From Athripsodes cinereus (Eukaryota > Arthropoda > Insecta > Trichoptera > Leptoceridae): DNA of 64,000 bases. Position 1 is the first letter of the stretch. Each line of letters starts with the position of its first letter. The notes beneath the pieces are model-generated. The model worked only from the letters and a program-made list of their open reading frames with translations. It was not told where the DNA came from and searched no databases. Shown in pieces: positions 10,701 through 21,174 of this stretch. The translations under genes were made by a program, and so were the position numbers. The DNA is taken from the NCBI GenBank assembly GCA_947579605.1, contig OX388306.1:3286001-3350000 (forward strand), given 5' to 3'.

Positions 10701-11206
10701 CAGTATTATAAAACTTCATCTTCGTCTATCAGAAAAGTTATGAAACACACAAAGTATCTACAATGGGTAAGTACCCATTTTGATTGTCTTGTTTTCCTTT
10801 TTCTTCTATAAAACTGAGCACGCATTGAAGTGAAGGTTTTTCATACTGGTATTTATTAGATTTTTCAGCTTAGCCCAGCGAATATTATTACATACTTATT
10901 CTGGCATCGATATATTATTATTTACGACAAATAATATTACTTATGTTATTATCGTTGATACAATATCATCGATGCACATTCAAAATGGATCATGAGAACT
11001 TTAAAAAAAAAATTACATGCTGATTATTTTGTCGTTAAAAAATAATGCCAATCTTGTTGACTATTTTTTCTCAAAAGAAAAATACACGTGTGCTGTGCAA
11101 ACAGAATTATGTGGTTGCTTGAGATCTTTAATGAAGTCGCATTATATTGTCACTAAGTGAACCATATACCTACGAGTATATTATGGAAGAAAACACAATC
11201 GGTTCT
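10701..11206. other. No gene recognised
   Basis: AT-rich DNA with two ATCGATG strings about 70 bp apart; no recognised feature. Confidence 0.4.
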
Positions 11207-11319
11207 AGTTTTACTTAATACTTAATTGAGCAGTGACCTGGTTTCGACTTTTAAAGTCATTGCCAAAACTTTGTAAGTCGAAACCAGGTCACCACTCAAT
11301 AAAATATTAAGTAAAACTG
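11207..11319. mobile_element. Foldback element with ~44-bp arms
   Basis: AGTTTTACTTAATA and GACCTGGTTTCGACTT on the left pair with their complements on the right across a ~24-bp loop. A diverged half (AAGTCGAAACCATGTTACTG) occurs at 56,295, so it is dispersed. No coding sequence. Confidence 0.75.
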
Positions 11320-11379
11320 AAACTAAATTTATTTTTTCTTTACATATATAAACATAGAGTTTTACAAAATAAATGTCAA

Positions 11380-11695
11380 CTCAAAAAATAAGGAAACTCT
11401 TCTTGCATAGTCCTGAATAACTTGCTTGTTCCGGCGCGCATGCGCAGTCACATTGTCTGTTTTGGCTGTCTTTTATGCATGTTGGATTGGTGTTTCTTTT
11501 TTATTTAATTTTTTGTATAACTTTTGTAATAAATGAAAAAACTTGTGGATTTGGTATTATATTATAGCAAAGGGTTAGATCATGAGTGCAGGTTGAGTAG
11601 GTGATGCATTGTCTTTGCTTTGTGATTATTTATATTATTTCTGTTCATTTGTTTTGTAACAATGATGAATGAATAAATAAATAAATAAATCTACA
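11380..11695 (+). mobile_element. Possible retroposon or promoter-bearing segment with AATA tail
   Basis: A CG-rich NRF1-like site (11,435-11,446) is followed by AT-rich sequence and ends in AATAAATAAATAAATAAAT, the sort of tail left by retroposition. No ORF is seen. It may be a LINE 3' region or a processed non-coding transcript; the assignment is weak. Confidence 0.3.
11435..11446. promoter_or_regulatory. NRF1/Ewg-type palindromic binding motif
   Basis: CGCGCATGCGCA matches the YGCGCAYGCGCR consensus exactly. It is conspicuous in very AT-rich DNA where CpG-rich 12-mers are rare. In animals this motif is typical of housekeeping promoters. Function here is inference; no gene follows on either strand. 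Confidence 0.35.
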
Positions 11696-11699
11696 AAAT

Positions 11700-11868
11700 A
11701 AACCGTTCCTATCACAACAATATGAGAACGTTTGGGATATCGTGGAAAGAGAAACGTGACTGAATTGGCGTAGAGACATTCTGAATGAATAAGACTGGTT
11801 TCTGACCTGTGATTTCGAAAGAAGCGTTAAAGGGTGAATATGGAGAGAGAAAGAGATTATTACATCTA
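11700..11868 (+). mobile_element. Degenerate LINE C-terminal fragment
   Basis: A stop-containing relative of the insert at 33,520: GGATATCGTGGAAAGAG, then AGACATTCTGAATGAATAAG and TCTGACCTGTGATTTC correspond to its MSWKEV, RRSEWRR and SVLCS codons. It is an older copy of the same LINE end. Confidence 0.55.
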
Positions 11869-11880
11869 ATGTACATACAT

Positions 11881-12774
11881 ACATACCATCACGCCGCTTC
11901 CCTTGCGGGGTAGGCAGAAAGGATCGAGCGCCACTTCCTTCTATCCTTGCATACATCTTTCGCTTCCGTCAATATCATACAATTCCTCATGCATGCTCTC
12001 CTGTTCAATTTAAATGTTTGATTTAAATGATCTTGCCATTTAATCCTCGGACGTCCACGTCTCCGAGCACCATTCCTCTCAGCCAAATATATCTTCTTAG
12101 TCATTCTGCCCTCATTCATTCTTTCCACGTGCCCAAACCATCTTAACTTATTTACATTCATCCTTGTTATTACACCAACTTTCATTCCACATTCCTTTCG
12201 AATATCACTGTTACGCACACGATCTCTCAGACTTTTACCACACATCCTTCTCAACGATCTCATCTCCACTGCATTTATGCCACTTTCATCCTTCTTTAAT
12301 AGGGTTGCCAGATGATAATCTGATAAAGGAGGACAGATGGGTCTAAAAAGGAGGACATTCAGAAATTAAGCGATTTTTTAAATATTATTTTACTTTATTT
12401 TAATCACATTTAGCTGAGCTGCCTATTTTGGAAAGAAGTTCTTAGTTTTTTAATAAATAATTATAAAAATCTTCACATGTCATGTTTTTTAAATTGTATT
12501 TAGTAAGAATTAAAGATTTAACTGACTTCACACTTAGTTTATTCCTCTCTTTGCTCCACTAAGTATTAATCAGTCAAAAAAATCTTCTCACATTTGCGTT
12601 ATGTGCGCTTAAACAAAAATAAAACTCGCAGAACCTGATGTTTAGCACAACGGAAAACTTACAGTAGGTTAGGGAGGATGGGAGGACAAAACATAAAAAA
12701 GGAGGACATGTTCTCCTTTTGGATACCATCTGGCAACCCTATTCTTTAACCATGTCCACGTCTCACTTGCATAC
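11881..12774 (-). mobile_element. RTE-like LINE 3' end, subfamily B, split by a hAT MITE
   Basis: The minus-strand frame (stop at 11,889) encodes MRSLRRMCGKSLRDRVRNSD, LRWFGHVERM, RRRGRPRIKW and ends in AYPAREAA, nearly identical to the better copy at 35,796. About 27 bases before the RACMRN codons are deleted. The frame breaks at 12,292-12,749 where a hAT element was inserted, then resumes to 12,774. The tail is a CATA repeat. Flanks ATGTACATACAT (11,869-11,880) and ATGTACCTACAT (12,775-12,786) look like a 12-bp target duplication with one mismatch. Confidence 0.8.
12300..12741. mobile_element. hAT-type MITE nested in the LINE
   Basis: The 15-bp terminal inverted repeats are TAGGGTTGCCAGATG and its complement. 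It is flanked by a perfect 8-bp duplication, TTCTTTAA, at 12,292-12,299 and 12,742-12,749. The undisrupted LINE copy at about 36,239 has one TTCTTTAA at the same point, giving a direct empty-site comparison. The 442-bp body carries four GGAGGACA motifs near its ends and no transposase. Confidence 0.92.
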
Positions 12775-12789
12775 ATGTACCTACATATT

Positions 12790-13084
12790 ATATAATATGA
12801 TAATCTTGTTTTTCTGTAAAGGTATACCTGTTCTTGGTGTAAATACATATATTTAGCACTTACATACCTAAATCGTGAATATTCCTTAGAACAAAATAGA
12901 TTTATTATTCAACAGAGAATGAGCGTAACTTTTCCCTTAATTATTATTTACGGTGTCTTCACCTACTTTCGTGTATTTACCTACCTATTACGGTATCTTC
13001 AAAAACAATAATTACGAAGATTTAAATACTTAAGTCTGTTCAGAATACAAATGTTTTTATGTTAAAGAAACTAAAATTAAATAA
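12790..13084. other. No gene recognised
   Basis: AT-rich DNA with two partially similar ACGGTATCTTCA/ACGGTGTCTTCA strings; nothing else recognised. Confidence 0.4.
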
Positions 13085-13253
13085 AATATTTAGTAATTCC
13101 ACTCGCAACTTTGTCTATTTGCTAGCTAGCTTTCGAAAGCTGCCGTTATAATTATTAGGCAAATGTTAGATTTACGTTTTGCCTTATGATGAGAAAGAAA
13201 GCTTTCAACAACCAGTTTGTAAATCAATGTCTCAAGTCTAATTACTAAATATT
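13085..13253. mobile_element. Foldback MITE, diverged relative of the 212-437 element
   Basis: 14-bp inverted ends AATATTTAGTAATT enclose a decayed hairpin with CTTTCGAAAGC and GAGAAAGAAAGCTTTC. The inner order resembles the GAGCCGGCTTTC family. No coding sequence. Confidence 0.55.
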
Positions 13254-13378
13254 TAATTAATTTTACATTTTTTTTATTGAACTACCACATCAAAATGCTG
13301 GTCAATAAGATAAAATTAATATTTTTTTGTTTATTTATTCTTTATTGACATTTGAATCAGACAAACTGTATGGAACTT

Positions 13379-13500
13379 ATTATAAAAAAAAACATGAACT
13401 CTCGTGTATTGAAGAGTTCGTGCTTTTTTTTATAATATTTTTTTAAAGTATAGGTAGGTACCTACATTAATTTTTTTATAAATTAATGTGTGTATACTTT
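13379..13500. repeat. Two adjacent hairpins
   Basis: The first (13,379-13,438) pairs ATTATAAAAAAAAACATGAA with its near complement. The second (13,445-13,500) pairs AAAGTATA and ATTAATTT with their complements and includes the palindrome GTAGGTACCTAC. They may be one compound element or two tiny MITEs. Confidence 0.6.
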
Positions 13501-13583
13501 AAAAAAAAAAAAATTTAATACCAAATCCGATATTTTTACTGAAAATGTGGTATATTCTACATATGTATGTTCATTTTTTTTTT

Positions 13584-13752
13584 TTTTTTTAAAGATATAT
13601 CTGGGTTTGTTATAAACCCAAATACAACCTTATACACCTTTCACACTAAGCTAAAAGCTTGTGCCGTGAAAGGGGAGTTTGCCGGCACCTGGGATCGAAC
13701 CACGGACCCCTTGTTCTGAAGGCCGAGACTCTACCTCCAGGCTACCGACGAA
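13584..13752 (-). mobile_element. tRNA-derived SINE, family A, near full length
   Basis: On the minus strand it has the A box CCTGGAGGTAG, a B box GGTTCGATCCC, then the GCCGGCAAACTCC body, ending in the T-rich tail at 13,584. It is one of the best-preserved copies. Confidence 0.85.
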
Positions 13753-13954
13753 CATTGAATTTTAACTTTCAAAAACGGCAGAAAAAAATCAAATCCATAG
13801 TGGATAGGTACACAGTATGTATATGTAAAATAATTTGTCAACATTTAAACTAAATAAAGGTTTACCTATGTGTCTGAAAAATATTTTCTAATCTATTGTC
13901 GCTTTGATACTATTTTTGGTCGTTATTTGACACTCTGTTTTACGAAAACCTTTC

Positions 13955-14118
13955 TTTCGTGTCACAAAAAGACATTTGACATCTTCAATTCAGCGATGAG
14001 GTACGCCATCTATCCTGAATGTTTTAGCATTAAATTTATTAGAACTTGGTATTAATTACACGTAGTTAGTTCGCTGGCTTTCCCAAATCTTGTGAAAAAT
14101 GCCTTGATGATATTATTA
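13955..14118 (+). mobile_element. SINE-like family C, 3' two thirds
   Basis: It contains CATCTTCAATTCAGCGATGA, CCTGAATGTTTTA and GTTCGCTGGCTTTCCCAAAT in family order. The 5' part is unclear or missing. Confidence 0.65.
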
Positions 14119-16244
14119 TGAAGGAAGGAAAAAATACTTTCCAGGAAAATTCGGTTTCATTGCTAGTTCTTAATAAAGTGTGATTTGAGAAATTGAGATA
14201 ATTTGCGAAATAAACTAGACATTATAGAAACTGATAATTTTATTTTTGTGTGCGATTTTATTAGCAGCTTATGATGAAATGGAAACTTTTCAACTTATGA
14301 TTCTTATTAATAGTTATTAATCGTGGTGGAAATTGAAAAGAGCAATTAAGATTTCATCAGCATTAGTAGCAGTAGGTCGTAAAATGAATTACAATGGCTG
14401 AAAATTATAAAAAATTGTGTGAGCATCTGTTGTTTTGGAATTAAGATGGAGAAAACAGTTTGATAAATCATTTTTGGAAAATTTATTTGGAGGTAAATTA
14501 ATTTTGAGCGAGAACGTTGCCTATTTTAGTAATTTTTTATTATTTATATAAATTCACGGCCTAACCCTTTTACATGTTGAAAATCTGTTTATGTACAATT
14601 CATGGATACTTACATAGATTTTCTTTTAATATTAGACACAAAACAATAAAACAAGACAAAACAAAACTGAACCTGACAATAGAGAACGATGGGGTTTCCT
14701 ACAAGACGAATCTGGAGCGTGTGACTGTGGTGCAGCACAGTCCATGCCACACTAGTTGGAGTGTCCATTGTGCCTTGTCACAATCACTTTGGAGGATGTT
14801 TTTGAGGCATCTCCACCTGTTGTGCGTTTTGCACAATACTGATTTTTTTTGGGGTTCGACACGATAAATGAATAATTGAAAAAAAATGATCAAGATTAGG
14901 TATTTGTAAAGTAAGTGATAAAAAAGTAGCATTTATTCTTTGAATCATGTGAAAACCTTAGTAGCAAGAGAATGTACGATATGATGTAGTCGTTAGCCTG
15001 ATGAAAAAGTCACGAACCTTAATTCAAGAGATCCTATCTCGTACTTTCGGAACGAGTCCACCTGTTGATAAGCGTATCATGCTTACTGTAACTATGTTTG
15101 GGGATGTATTTGGATTTATTTAAAACTCATCTTACAAAATATGGTTATGATTTTCAAATTTGAGCGGTTTAAACAGTCAAAATAAATTTATTACTTATTA
15201 TTTTAAATATTTTTCCATGTGAAGCTAAAAACGAGTCAAAATGAGGTTTAAAACTATTCCCTTATTTCATAGTTTTTAATGCGAATGAGGTATTAAAACT
15301 TTCGTCCTATTTTAGAATATGACGTCATAAAGCTCTGACGTTTATGGGTATTTTTACTTTTTTCAACACTTTTTCCTAGCGTCATAAACGTTATTATGGC
15401 CCGCCAACGCTCTGACCTTTTTCTAAGTTAAAAATGTTATTTTTAACGGGTATTTTGTAGTTTTTTACCGAGTTAATCCACGAGTTGGTTTAGTATTTAT
15501 GCGGTTCGAAATAATCATAAAAACCAATTTGATACCTACTAAAATAATCACATTATTGCTTTCAGGTAAATTTATGAGAATAAATAAGAAACCATATACT
15601 AAAAGCACGTACCTACTTATTTTACGTAACGTATTTTAGCTTTTATCCTTTTACGACATACCTACCCCGTAAAGTCTTTAGATAAGTGGGTCAAACTTCG
15701 AACTATTAAATTAAGGTTCACAGTTGAAATGAGATAAGAGTTTATATTGAAGAGTAATCTGCTTACATAATATGCATGTATTATTCTTTTTTCACTTTAT
15801 GTACTGTCCTTATTTACAAAATCAAAAGTTTGTGAATTGCTTAAAACTTTTTCATCCCGTATTTCCAAGAAGAAATTTTGAAGATTGAAACGATTGATTT
15901 AATGTTTAGTCTGAAATCAGATCAGGATTCGAATTTCTTCAACTTATTTTCGCTTATTTACCTATTACGTTTTCTCACTCGTGTTTTTATTTATTTATTT
16001 TCTAAAGAGCAAACAGTCAATTACAAAAAAAAAAAACAGTACCAATGCAACAATATACAGATTATGGACCAATATAGTTCACTTTTAATTACCCAAATAT
16101 ACAATCAGAACAAAACTATATTAACATAAACATTACCGATAACACATTTTTTTCTGATGTGATCAACCGAGAGTATTTCATGCAGGCTCAAATTTAATTT
16201 GCATAAATGAAGCTATGACACATTCAGAAGACTTAAGGAAAATA
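14119..16244. other. No gene recognised (2.1 kb)
   Basis: Mostly AT-rich. A GC-richer patch at 14,690-14,860 is open on both strands but shows no domain. A patch at 15,310-15,420 contains two related ACGTCATAAA/GCGTCATAAACG strings. No family was assigned. Confidence 0.4.
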
Positions 16245-16305
16245 AATTATGAGAGTGAAAGCTTTTGAAAGCTGGCTTACGATAAATGAAGTCTAATGAA
16301 ATAAG
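16245..16305. repeat. Remnant of the GAGCCGGCTTTC foldback family
   Basis: GAGAGTGAAAGCTTTTGAAA followed by GCTGGCTTACGATAAATGAAG matches one arm of the element at 212-437. Single-arm remnant. Confidence 0.5.
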
Positions 16306-16789
16306 ATACATTAGTAAACCCATATTTATGTAAGTATTTAATGTGTTCAAATTTTACAGTGGAAAGTTGTATTAATATCTTCTCAACAATTTTCAATTAA
16401 TCCTACAAACAAAACCGAATTGAGATAGCCTGGGTATATGAAAAAACTTCAATACCTTTCTTGAAAATCTGACAAAAAGCTTACATATTTTATGAAATTT
16501 ACCCAACTTAATCTAAAGCAGACCGTTTATTGGAATGAAGAATATCTCATTTCATAAACTTAATACTTTTTCAGCCTCTTTTTTCTTGAAAATTCAAACG
16601 GAGATGAAAACTCGATTGTATTTTAAAAGGCCGGTAATTTACCTTTTAGAACAAAATGACAGAGGAAAACTTACCGTTAAAAAGGATGCCATTAAAAAAA
16701 AAACCTTTTATTGAACACAGAAGTACTCGTTTATACATACATAATTTTAAGACAGAGAATTATTTTTGATAGAATTGTCTACTTTTGAC
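16306..16789. other. No gene recognised
   Basis: AT-rich DNA without recognised features. Confidence 0.45.
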
Positions 16790-17056
16790 CACACCACAGT
16801 TTATTTGTTGTCCAGTTGGATTGTTTGCATCATATTGTCTATGTGATATTATTCAAAGCAATTTTTACTGAATATTGTTTATGGCCTTCATCTGTGATTT
16901 GCTAATGTCAAAATCTGTCATTACTTGTGTATTTTTGTAAATCCGTTTTAATTTTGTTTTTGAATTTGTATTATGTATTCTGTAAAATATTCATATCTCT
17001 TTTTGTTAAATATTTTGTTAATGGCTTTAAGCCGTTTGATGTCAAAATAAATTAAT
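16790..17056 (+). mobile_element. LINE 3' untranslated region with terminal hairpin
   Basis: It ends in GGCTTTAAGCCG, which can fold, then TGATGTCAAAATAAATTAAT. The same layout (GGCT, loop, GCCG, then AATAAATA) closes the LINE ends at 20,640 and 55,360. There is no protein part. Identification rests on the shared terminal structure. Confidence 0.45.
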
Positions 17057-17108
17057 AAATATTCTAAAATATTAATATATATGTAGATAGGACATAATGC
17101 AACAACAA

Positions 17109-17205
17109 CGAGTTCGTCGGTAGCTTTTAGCTTACTGTGAAAGGTGTATAAGGTTGTATTTGGGTATCTAACAAAACTCAGATATATCTTTTTAAAAAAA
17201 AAAAA
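17109..17205 (+). mobile_element. SINE family A with internal deletion
   Basis: The head start GTTCGTCGGTAGC is joined directly to TTTTAGCTTACTGTGAAAGG, so the B box and first body segment are lost. AGC strings at both sides suggest deletion between short direct repeats. The polymerase III promoter is destroyed. Confidence 0.75.
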
Positions 17206-17855
17206 TTTGATGATCAAATATGGATAAAAATGGAATTTAAAAATATAAAAAAGTAAAGGAATATCTCTGACCCCACACCACCTTTGCTACATAAAAATAT
17301 TGCTTAATATTAGGGTGTTAAGTATATTTCGGATTCATTTTAAAAAAAAAGTTCAAAGCAGTTGAATTTATCCTTCAATAACTTGAGACAGAGTCTTTCA
17401 GATATAACGGTATTAAATGTACTTTATGTTATTCTGAGAACTTTTTAGTCTATTTTATTGAATTCCATTTAAGAAAGAAAAGATATTATATATAAATGAT
17501 CAATGGGACATGATAAAAAAAACGTTAAAAAGCAAATAGATATTGACAAAACGATAAATTGTAGATATTGTATAAAACTTTTATTCTTTCATACCATCAC
17601 GGTATCTCCTACAAGTTAGGTAGTCAACAAACTATGTAACTGCTTGTAACAAACATGCAAGTCGTTCCTTCTGTACCGATAAAACTTAAAATATCTGAAT
17701 TGTATCATGGATACCTGACCTTTACAGAACATTCGAAAGCTTATTGAGAGGGATGGAAGATCTATTATTTACCGAGGGCTCCGCGGATTCACGAATACAT
17801 AATACATTAAAAAAAATTGTGCATATTAATTGTAGGTATTAAATAGAATTGATTT
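17206..17855. other. No gene; possible SINE C trace at 17,585-17,630
   Basis: AT-rich. ATACCATCACGGTATCTCCT at 17,592 on the minus strand resembles the end of SINE C (ATATGCCGTGATGGTAT) and is followed by a GTTAGGTAGTC-like string. Nothing else was recognised. Confidence 0.35.
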
Positions 17856-18195
17856 TTATGGCCATGTACACAGGTTGTTTATAAGTTAAAACAGAACAAA
17901 ATAAAATAAACAATTACATTTTTTAGCCATGTACGAATATTGTCCATAAGCTAGAACAGGCAAAATTTAACACACCATCACGTTTTTTAGCCATGTACAC
18001 AGATAGTTTGTAAGCTAGCACAGAACAAAACAAAATATACAAAATTATATTTTTATACCTTTAAGCAGATTGTTTATACAGTTAAATAAATGTCAAAATA
18101 AAAAAAAACACAACAACATTTTTAAGCCATTCACGTAGATTGTTTTTAAGCTGAAACAGGTCAAAATAAAATACACAATTACGTTTTTCATGCTG
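17856..18195. repeat. Imperfect minisatellite, five units of ~65 bp
   Basis: Units begin near 17,861, 17,926, 17,990, 18,057 and 18,127, giving spacings of 65, 64, 67 and 70. Each has GCCATGTACACAG or a variant, a TTGTTTATAAGYTARAACAG segment and CAAAATAAAATACACAATTA or a variant. The copies are diverged, so the array is old. Confidence 0.8.
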
Positions 18196-18502
18196 TCGAT
18201 TAAACTTTATTACGTTTAACGTATTTGAAAAGAACAAGGCTAATTAAATGAATAAAAAGAATTTCGTAAAATTTCTCTAAATATAGGTCAAAGGTTGTTG
18301 AAAGTCAAACATTTTTATTTTTTCGCTTCAAAAAATCCTTCAAAATTAATTATATAAGTACCTACTGGAAATTTAGTCTTCAAATTTTACGGAAGGAAAA
18401 TCAGAAGAAATTGTATGTCGACTACATAGGCGGGTATATAGAAAAGTATTTTTTATAATATTTCCTCATTTTTTTCAAAGCATTTTCATGTGTATGAAAT
18501 AA

Positions 18503-18580
18503 TATGTAATGCGTGTTAATAAATTGAAATGGTTTGATCATGTGGAACGAATGGAAGAGGAAGGAATGAAAAAGAGTTGA
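18503..18580 (+). mobile_element. Short RTE LINE fragment
   Basis: The plus strand encodes MRVNKLKWFDHVERMEEEGM, closely matching the MRVNKLRWFGHVERM segment of the copies at 3,219 and 18,771 but in the opposite orientation. Only about 25 codons remain. Confidence 0.6.
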
Positions 18581-18599
18581 TTAATATTATTTTCACGTA

Positions 18600-18735
18600 A
18601 CATAACACTTACATAATAAAGACAATTTACACAGATCGAGTAAGTCTCAAATTATTATATTGTACTATGGGTACTAACATGATGATACATATAATATATT
18701 CAATTAACTAAACACATATAAATGTAACACCCAGA
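18600..18735 (-). mobile_element. SINE family B, 5'-truncated body
   Basis: Read on the minus strand, the body from TGTTACATTTATA through GTTAGTACCCATAGTACAA to GATCTGTGTAAATTGTC matches family B copies at 26,590 and 59,468. The tRNA-like head is missing. Confidence 0.65.
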
Positions 18736-18749
18736 AGCAGAAATCTTTG

Positions 18750-19214
18750 AATAAGAAACTACTACTACTACTAATACTTACATACTTCTTTCGCTTCCTC
18801 TACATTCATCCAGTTTCTCATACATGCACGCTGATTCCTCTTACTTAACACGCGACCGTCCTTGAGAATTTGATCCACGTGGTTGAGCCACGTAGATCTT
18901 GGACGTCCGCGCTTTCTCACACCCTCTCTTTCAGATAAATACACCCTCTTCGTCAATCTTACACCATCCATTCGCTCCACATGACCAAACCATCTCAATT
19001 TATTTACACGCATTCTATCAACAACACTCCTCTTGCATCCACTCATTCTTCTAATATCCTCATTTCTTACTCTATCACGCAATGTTTTACCTACCATTCT
19101 TCTCAGTGATCGCATCTCCACTGCATTTATTCCACTCTCGTCCTTCTTCAGCCATGTCCAAGTTTCGCTTGCATACTTCAGTGTCGGTACGAGGATGGCG
19201 TTGTGCACCAGCAT
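18750..19214 (-). mobile_element. RTE-like LINE 3' end, subfamily A
   Basis: An open minus-strand frame of ~147 codons: AILVPTLKYASETWTWLKK, MRSLRRMVGKTLRDRVRNED, LRWFGHVERM, RKRGRPRSTW, ending near EEAKEVCKY. It is about 85% similar by eye to the 3,219 copy. Some 70 bases of the normal 3' end are missing before the ACTACTACTACTACTA tail (minus-strand TAGTAG). The catalytic domain is absent by 5' truncation near 19,214. Confidence 0.8.
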
Positions 19215-19429
19215 TTTAGAAAATAAAAAATGATGTAGAATAATGAATTAAAAAATAATACGTAAAATGGTGTGTCATAATATTTACTATACCATCTACT
19301 ACTATACTATAATATTTCCTGATTACAAATCTTTTTCACGATGTTCGTTTCATGTTAAAAAGTTTTTTTTTTAAAGTATAGGCAATACACTCTGCATTGT
19401 ATTAAATATAATCTGCTGCATCTGATCAA

Positions 19430-19625
19430 GGCAAAATAAACGGCAAACTTGGTGTGGGAAGATGGCGAATGTTCTGGCTGGAGAATACAAGAGAATGGAT
19501 ATAAATTCCGCATGTGGGTGCGCTGTTCCAGCTGGCACAGGTTAGAGAGGCCTACGCCAGACTAATCAATGTTAGAGGATCTTATATGACACGTACCTAC
19601 CTACAGAAGAAGAAAAGGTTATAAA
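19430..19625 (+). mobile_element. Degenerate LINE C-terminal fragment
   Basis: The plus strand reads GKLGVGRWRMFWLENTREW, then after a stop LFQLAQVREAYARLINVRGS and a KK tail. This matches the family at 28,812 (GRRQMSWLRNIRQWTG, then REAFSRVIANVGG). It is the end of a LINE reverse transcriptase ORF, inactivated. Confidence 0.55.
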
Positions 19626-19965
19626 CTCCTCCAAAAATATTTCATAAAATACAAAATATCAAAGTCCTTATGTTCACATTTTTAAATGGATTTATAAGTT
19701 AATTTATTGGTTATTTCACAAAACCGAGTAACAGCGAAAATAAAAACACTGACATCTGTAACATGGAGAAATGGGTTCTCAATTCTGCAGTGTTATTTTT
19801 CAAACTTATCTTTTTTTTTAAATGTCTGATAACTAGGTATTTCTTGATGCAATTAGAATATCTATTTCGTAAAATTTTATATAAAGCAGAACAATATTAA
19901 TGTATTCACTGATGTCTGACACATTCTTGGGGTTATATCACATTAACACAACCATAATATTCATG
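19626..19965. other. No gene recognised
   Basis: AT-rich DNA without recognised features. Confidence 0.4.
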
Positions 19966-19969
19966 CCAA

Positions 19970-20122
19970 TGTTAAAAACGACTGTCCTCAGCTATCGTGG
20001 GATTGACAAACAAGGATTTTTGAGTATAGTCACTTCGCGCATCGTAGAGTTAATATCAAGACAAGATTACATAAGATTATACTTAGATTGTGTCAAGAGT
20101 AGCCGTGTAGAAAATATTTCGT
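19970..20122 (+). repeat. Solo half of the foldback found at 51,219
   Basis: GAGTATAGTCACTTCGCGCA, AGACAAGATTACATAAGATT and AGATTGTGTCAAGAGTAGCC match, in order, the inner right arm of the 51,219-51,609 element. A shorter relative lies at 34,170-34,290. Confidence 0.6.
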
Positions 20123-20149
20123 TTTGAAAAAGAGGCTTTATTCTTATTA

Positions 20150-20579
20150 AGCTGTCAAATGATGACATAATAAACAAAATGTTAAGTGATATAAATAGTT
20201 CTGTGTTATCATTTTTATTATTGTCAACTATTATCGACCCATCTTCTTGTATCCAGTCTGTCTTATTATTTTTATTAGTAACTATAATTAATGATTGTTC
20301 ACATATGTTTTAAATTTCATATCTTTGAATTTTTAGTTTGAATTTTTATATTCTGTACGTGTACACATTGTATTTCTAAATTTTAATATCTTTTATATTG
20401 TCTTTTGTAGGTTTTTATATCTTTGACATTTGTATATGTTAAAAACTTATTACTTAGGTTAGTTGGAAGATATTGCGCTTCAGCGATAAACTCGCCCATT
20501 GCACAAAATTATGTATTCAGTGGTAATGTTGTCATGTTTTTTTTTTTTATTCTTTGTATACTAATTTTGTGCAATAAAG

Positions 20580-20610
<31 letters not shown>

Positions 20611-20710
20611 GTTTGTGATTTGTTTTCAATTTTTGATGTAAAAATGATTTATATATAAATCATGTAAAAGGCTTTTGCCGTACATAAATAAATATGTAAA
20701 TAACAAATAA
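20150..20710 (+). mobile_element. LINE 3' untranslated region(s)
   Basis: The segment 20,470-20,610 has GCGATAAACTCGCCCATTGC, later TTTGTGCAATAAAG and an ATT repeat, typical of insect LINE 3' ends with a microsatellite tail. The following 20,640-20,710 has CATGTAAAAGGCTTTTGCCG then ATAAATAAATATGTAAATAA, the second LINE-end type seen at 55,360. This suggests two LINE ends back to back. No coding part was recognised. Confidence 0.5.
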
Positions 20711-21170
20711 ACATGTTTATTAGAGAAAAAAAGGGTGTTACCAAAGTTTAAATTTAGCTTCTAATTGCAAATAATATTCAAGAGTTGATGAGCGATTTTT
20801 GTAAATATTTTGTGAAACGTTAGATAGAAAATTTTGTTTGACTTCTGTCATCGATATTGATTTATAGATTTTTCTCTCTAAATAAATAAATCATATCATA
20901 AAAAAATGATTGATTGGAGGAAAGAAAAACTGTGTTATACCTACCTAGCGATAAATAATCCTGAAATAAGGGTTCTTTTTGAAAATAAAGACGCCTTGAA
21001 ATTTATCTGATTTAGTTTTACCCCGAAATGTTTACAAGGGGTGAAAAAAATTTTGGAACTGCTGAATAGTCATGAAATAGACGGATGTTTATAGCTGGTA
21101 AACGGATAACGAATATTCGTCGACATTCTAATAGCTAGCTGAAAATAAGGTTAACGTCATAACTTGTTCA
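20711..21170. other. No gene recognised
   Basis: AT-rich DNA. Confidence 0.45.
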
Positions 21171-21174
21171 AGTT

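Noticed and set aside
14574..14932. Possible gene at the GC-richer patch
   Set aside because: Both strands are open by chance over about 80-100 codons; no domain, splice sites or similarity could be seen.
17856..18195. CRISPR-like array
   Set aside because: The units are continuous tandem repeats without unique spacers, in an insect genome.
20579..20610. ATT microsatellite as an independent feature
   Set aside because: It is the tail of the LINE 3' end annotated at 20,150-20,710.
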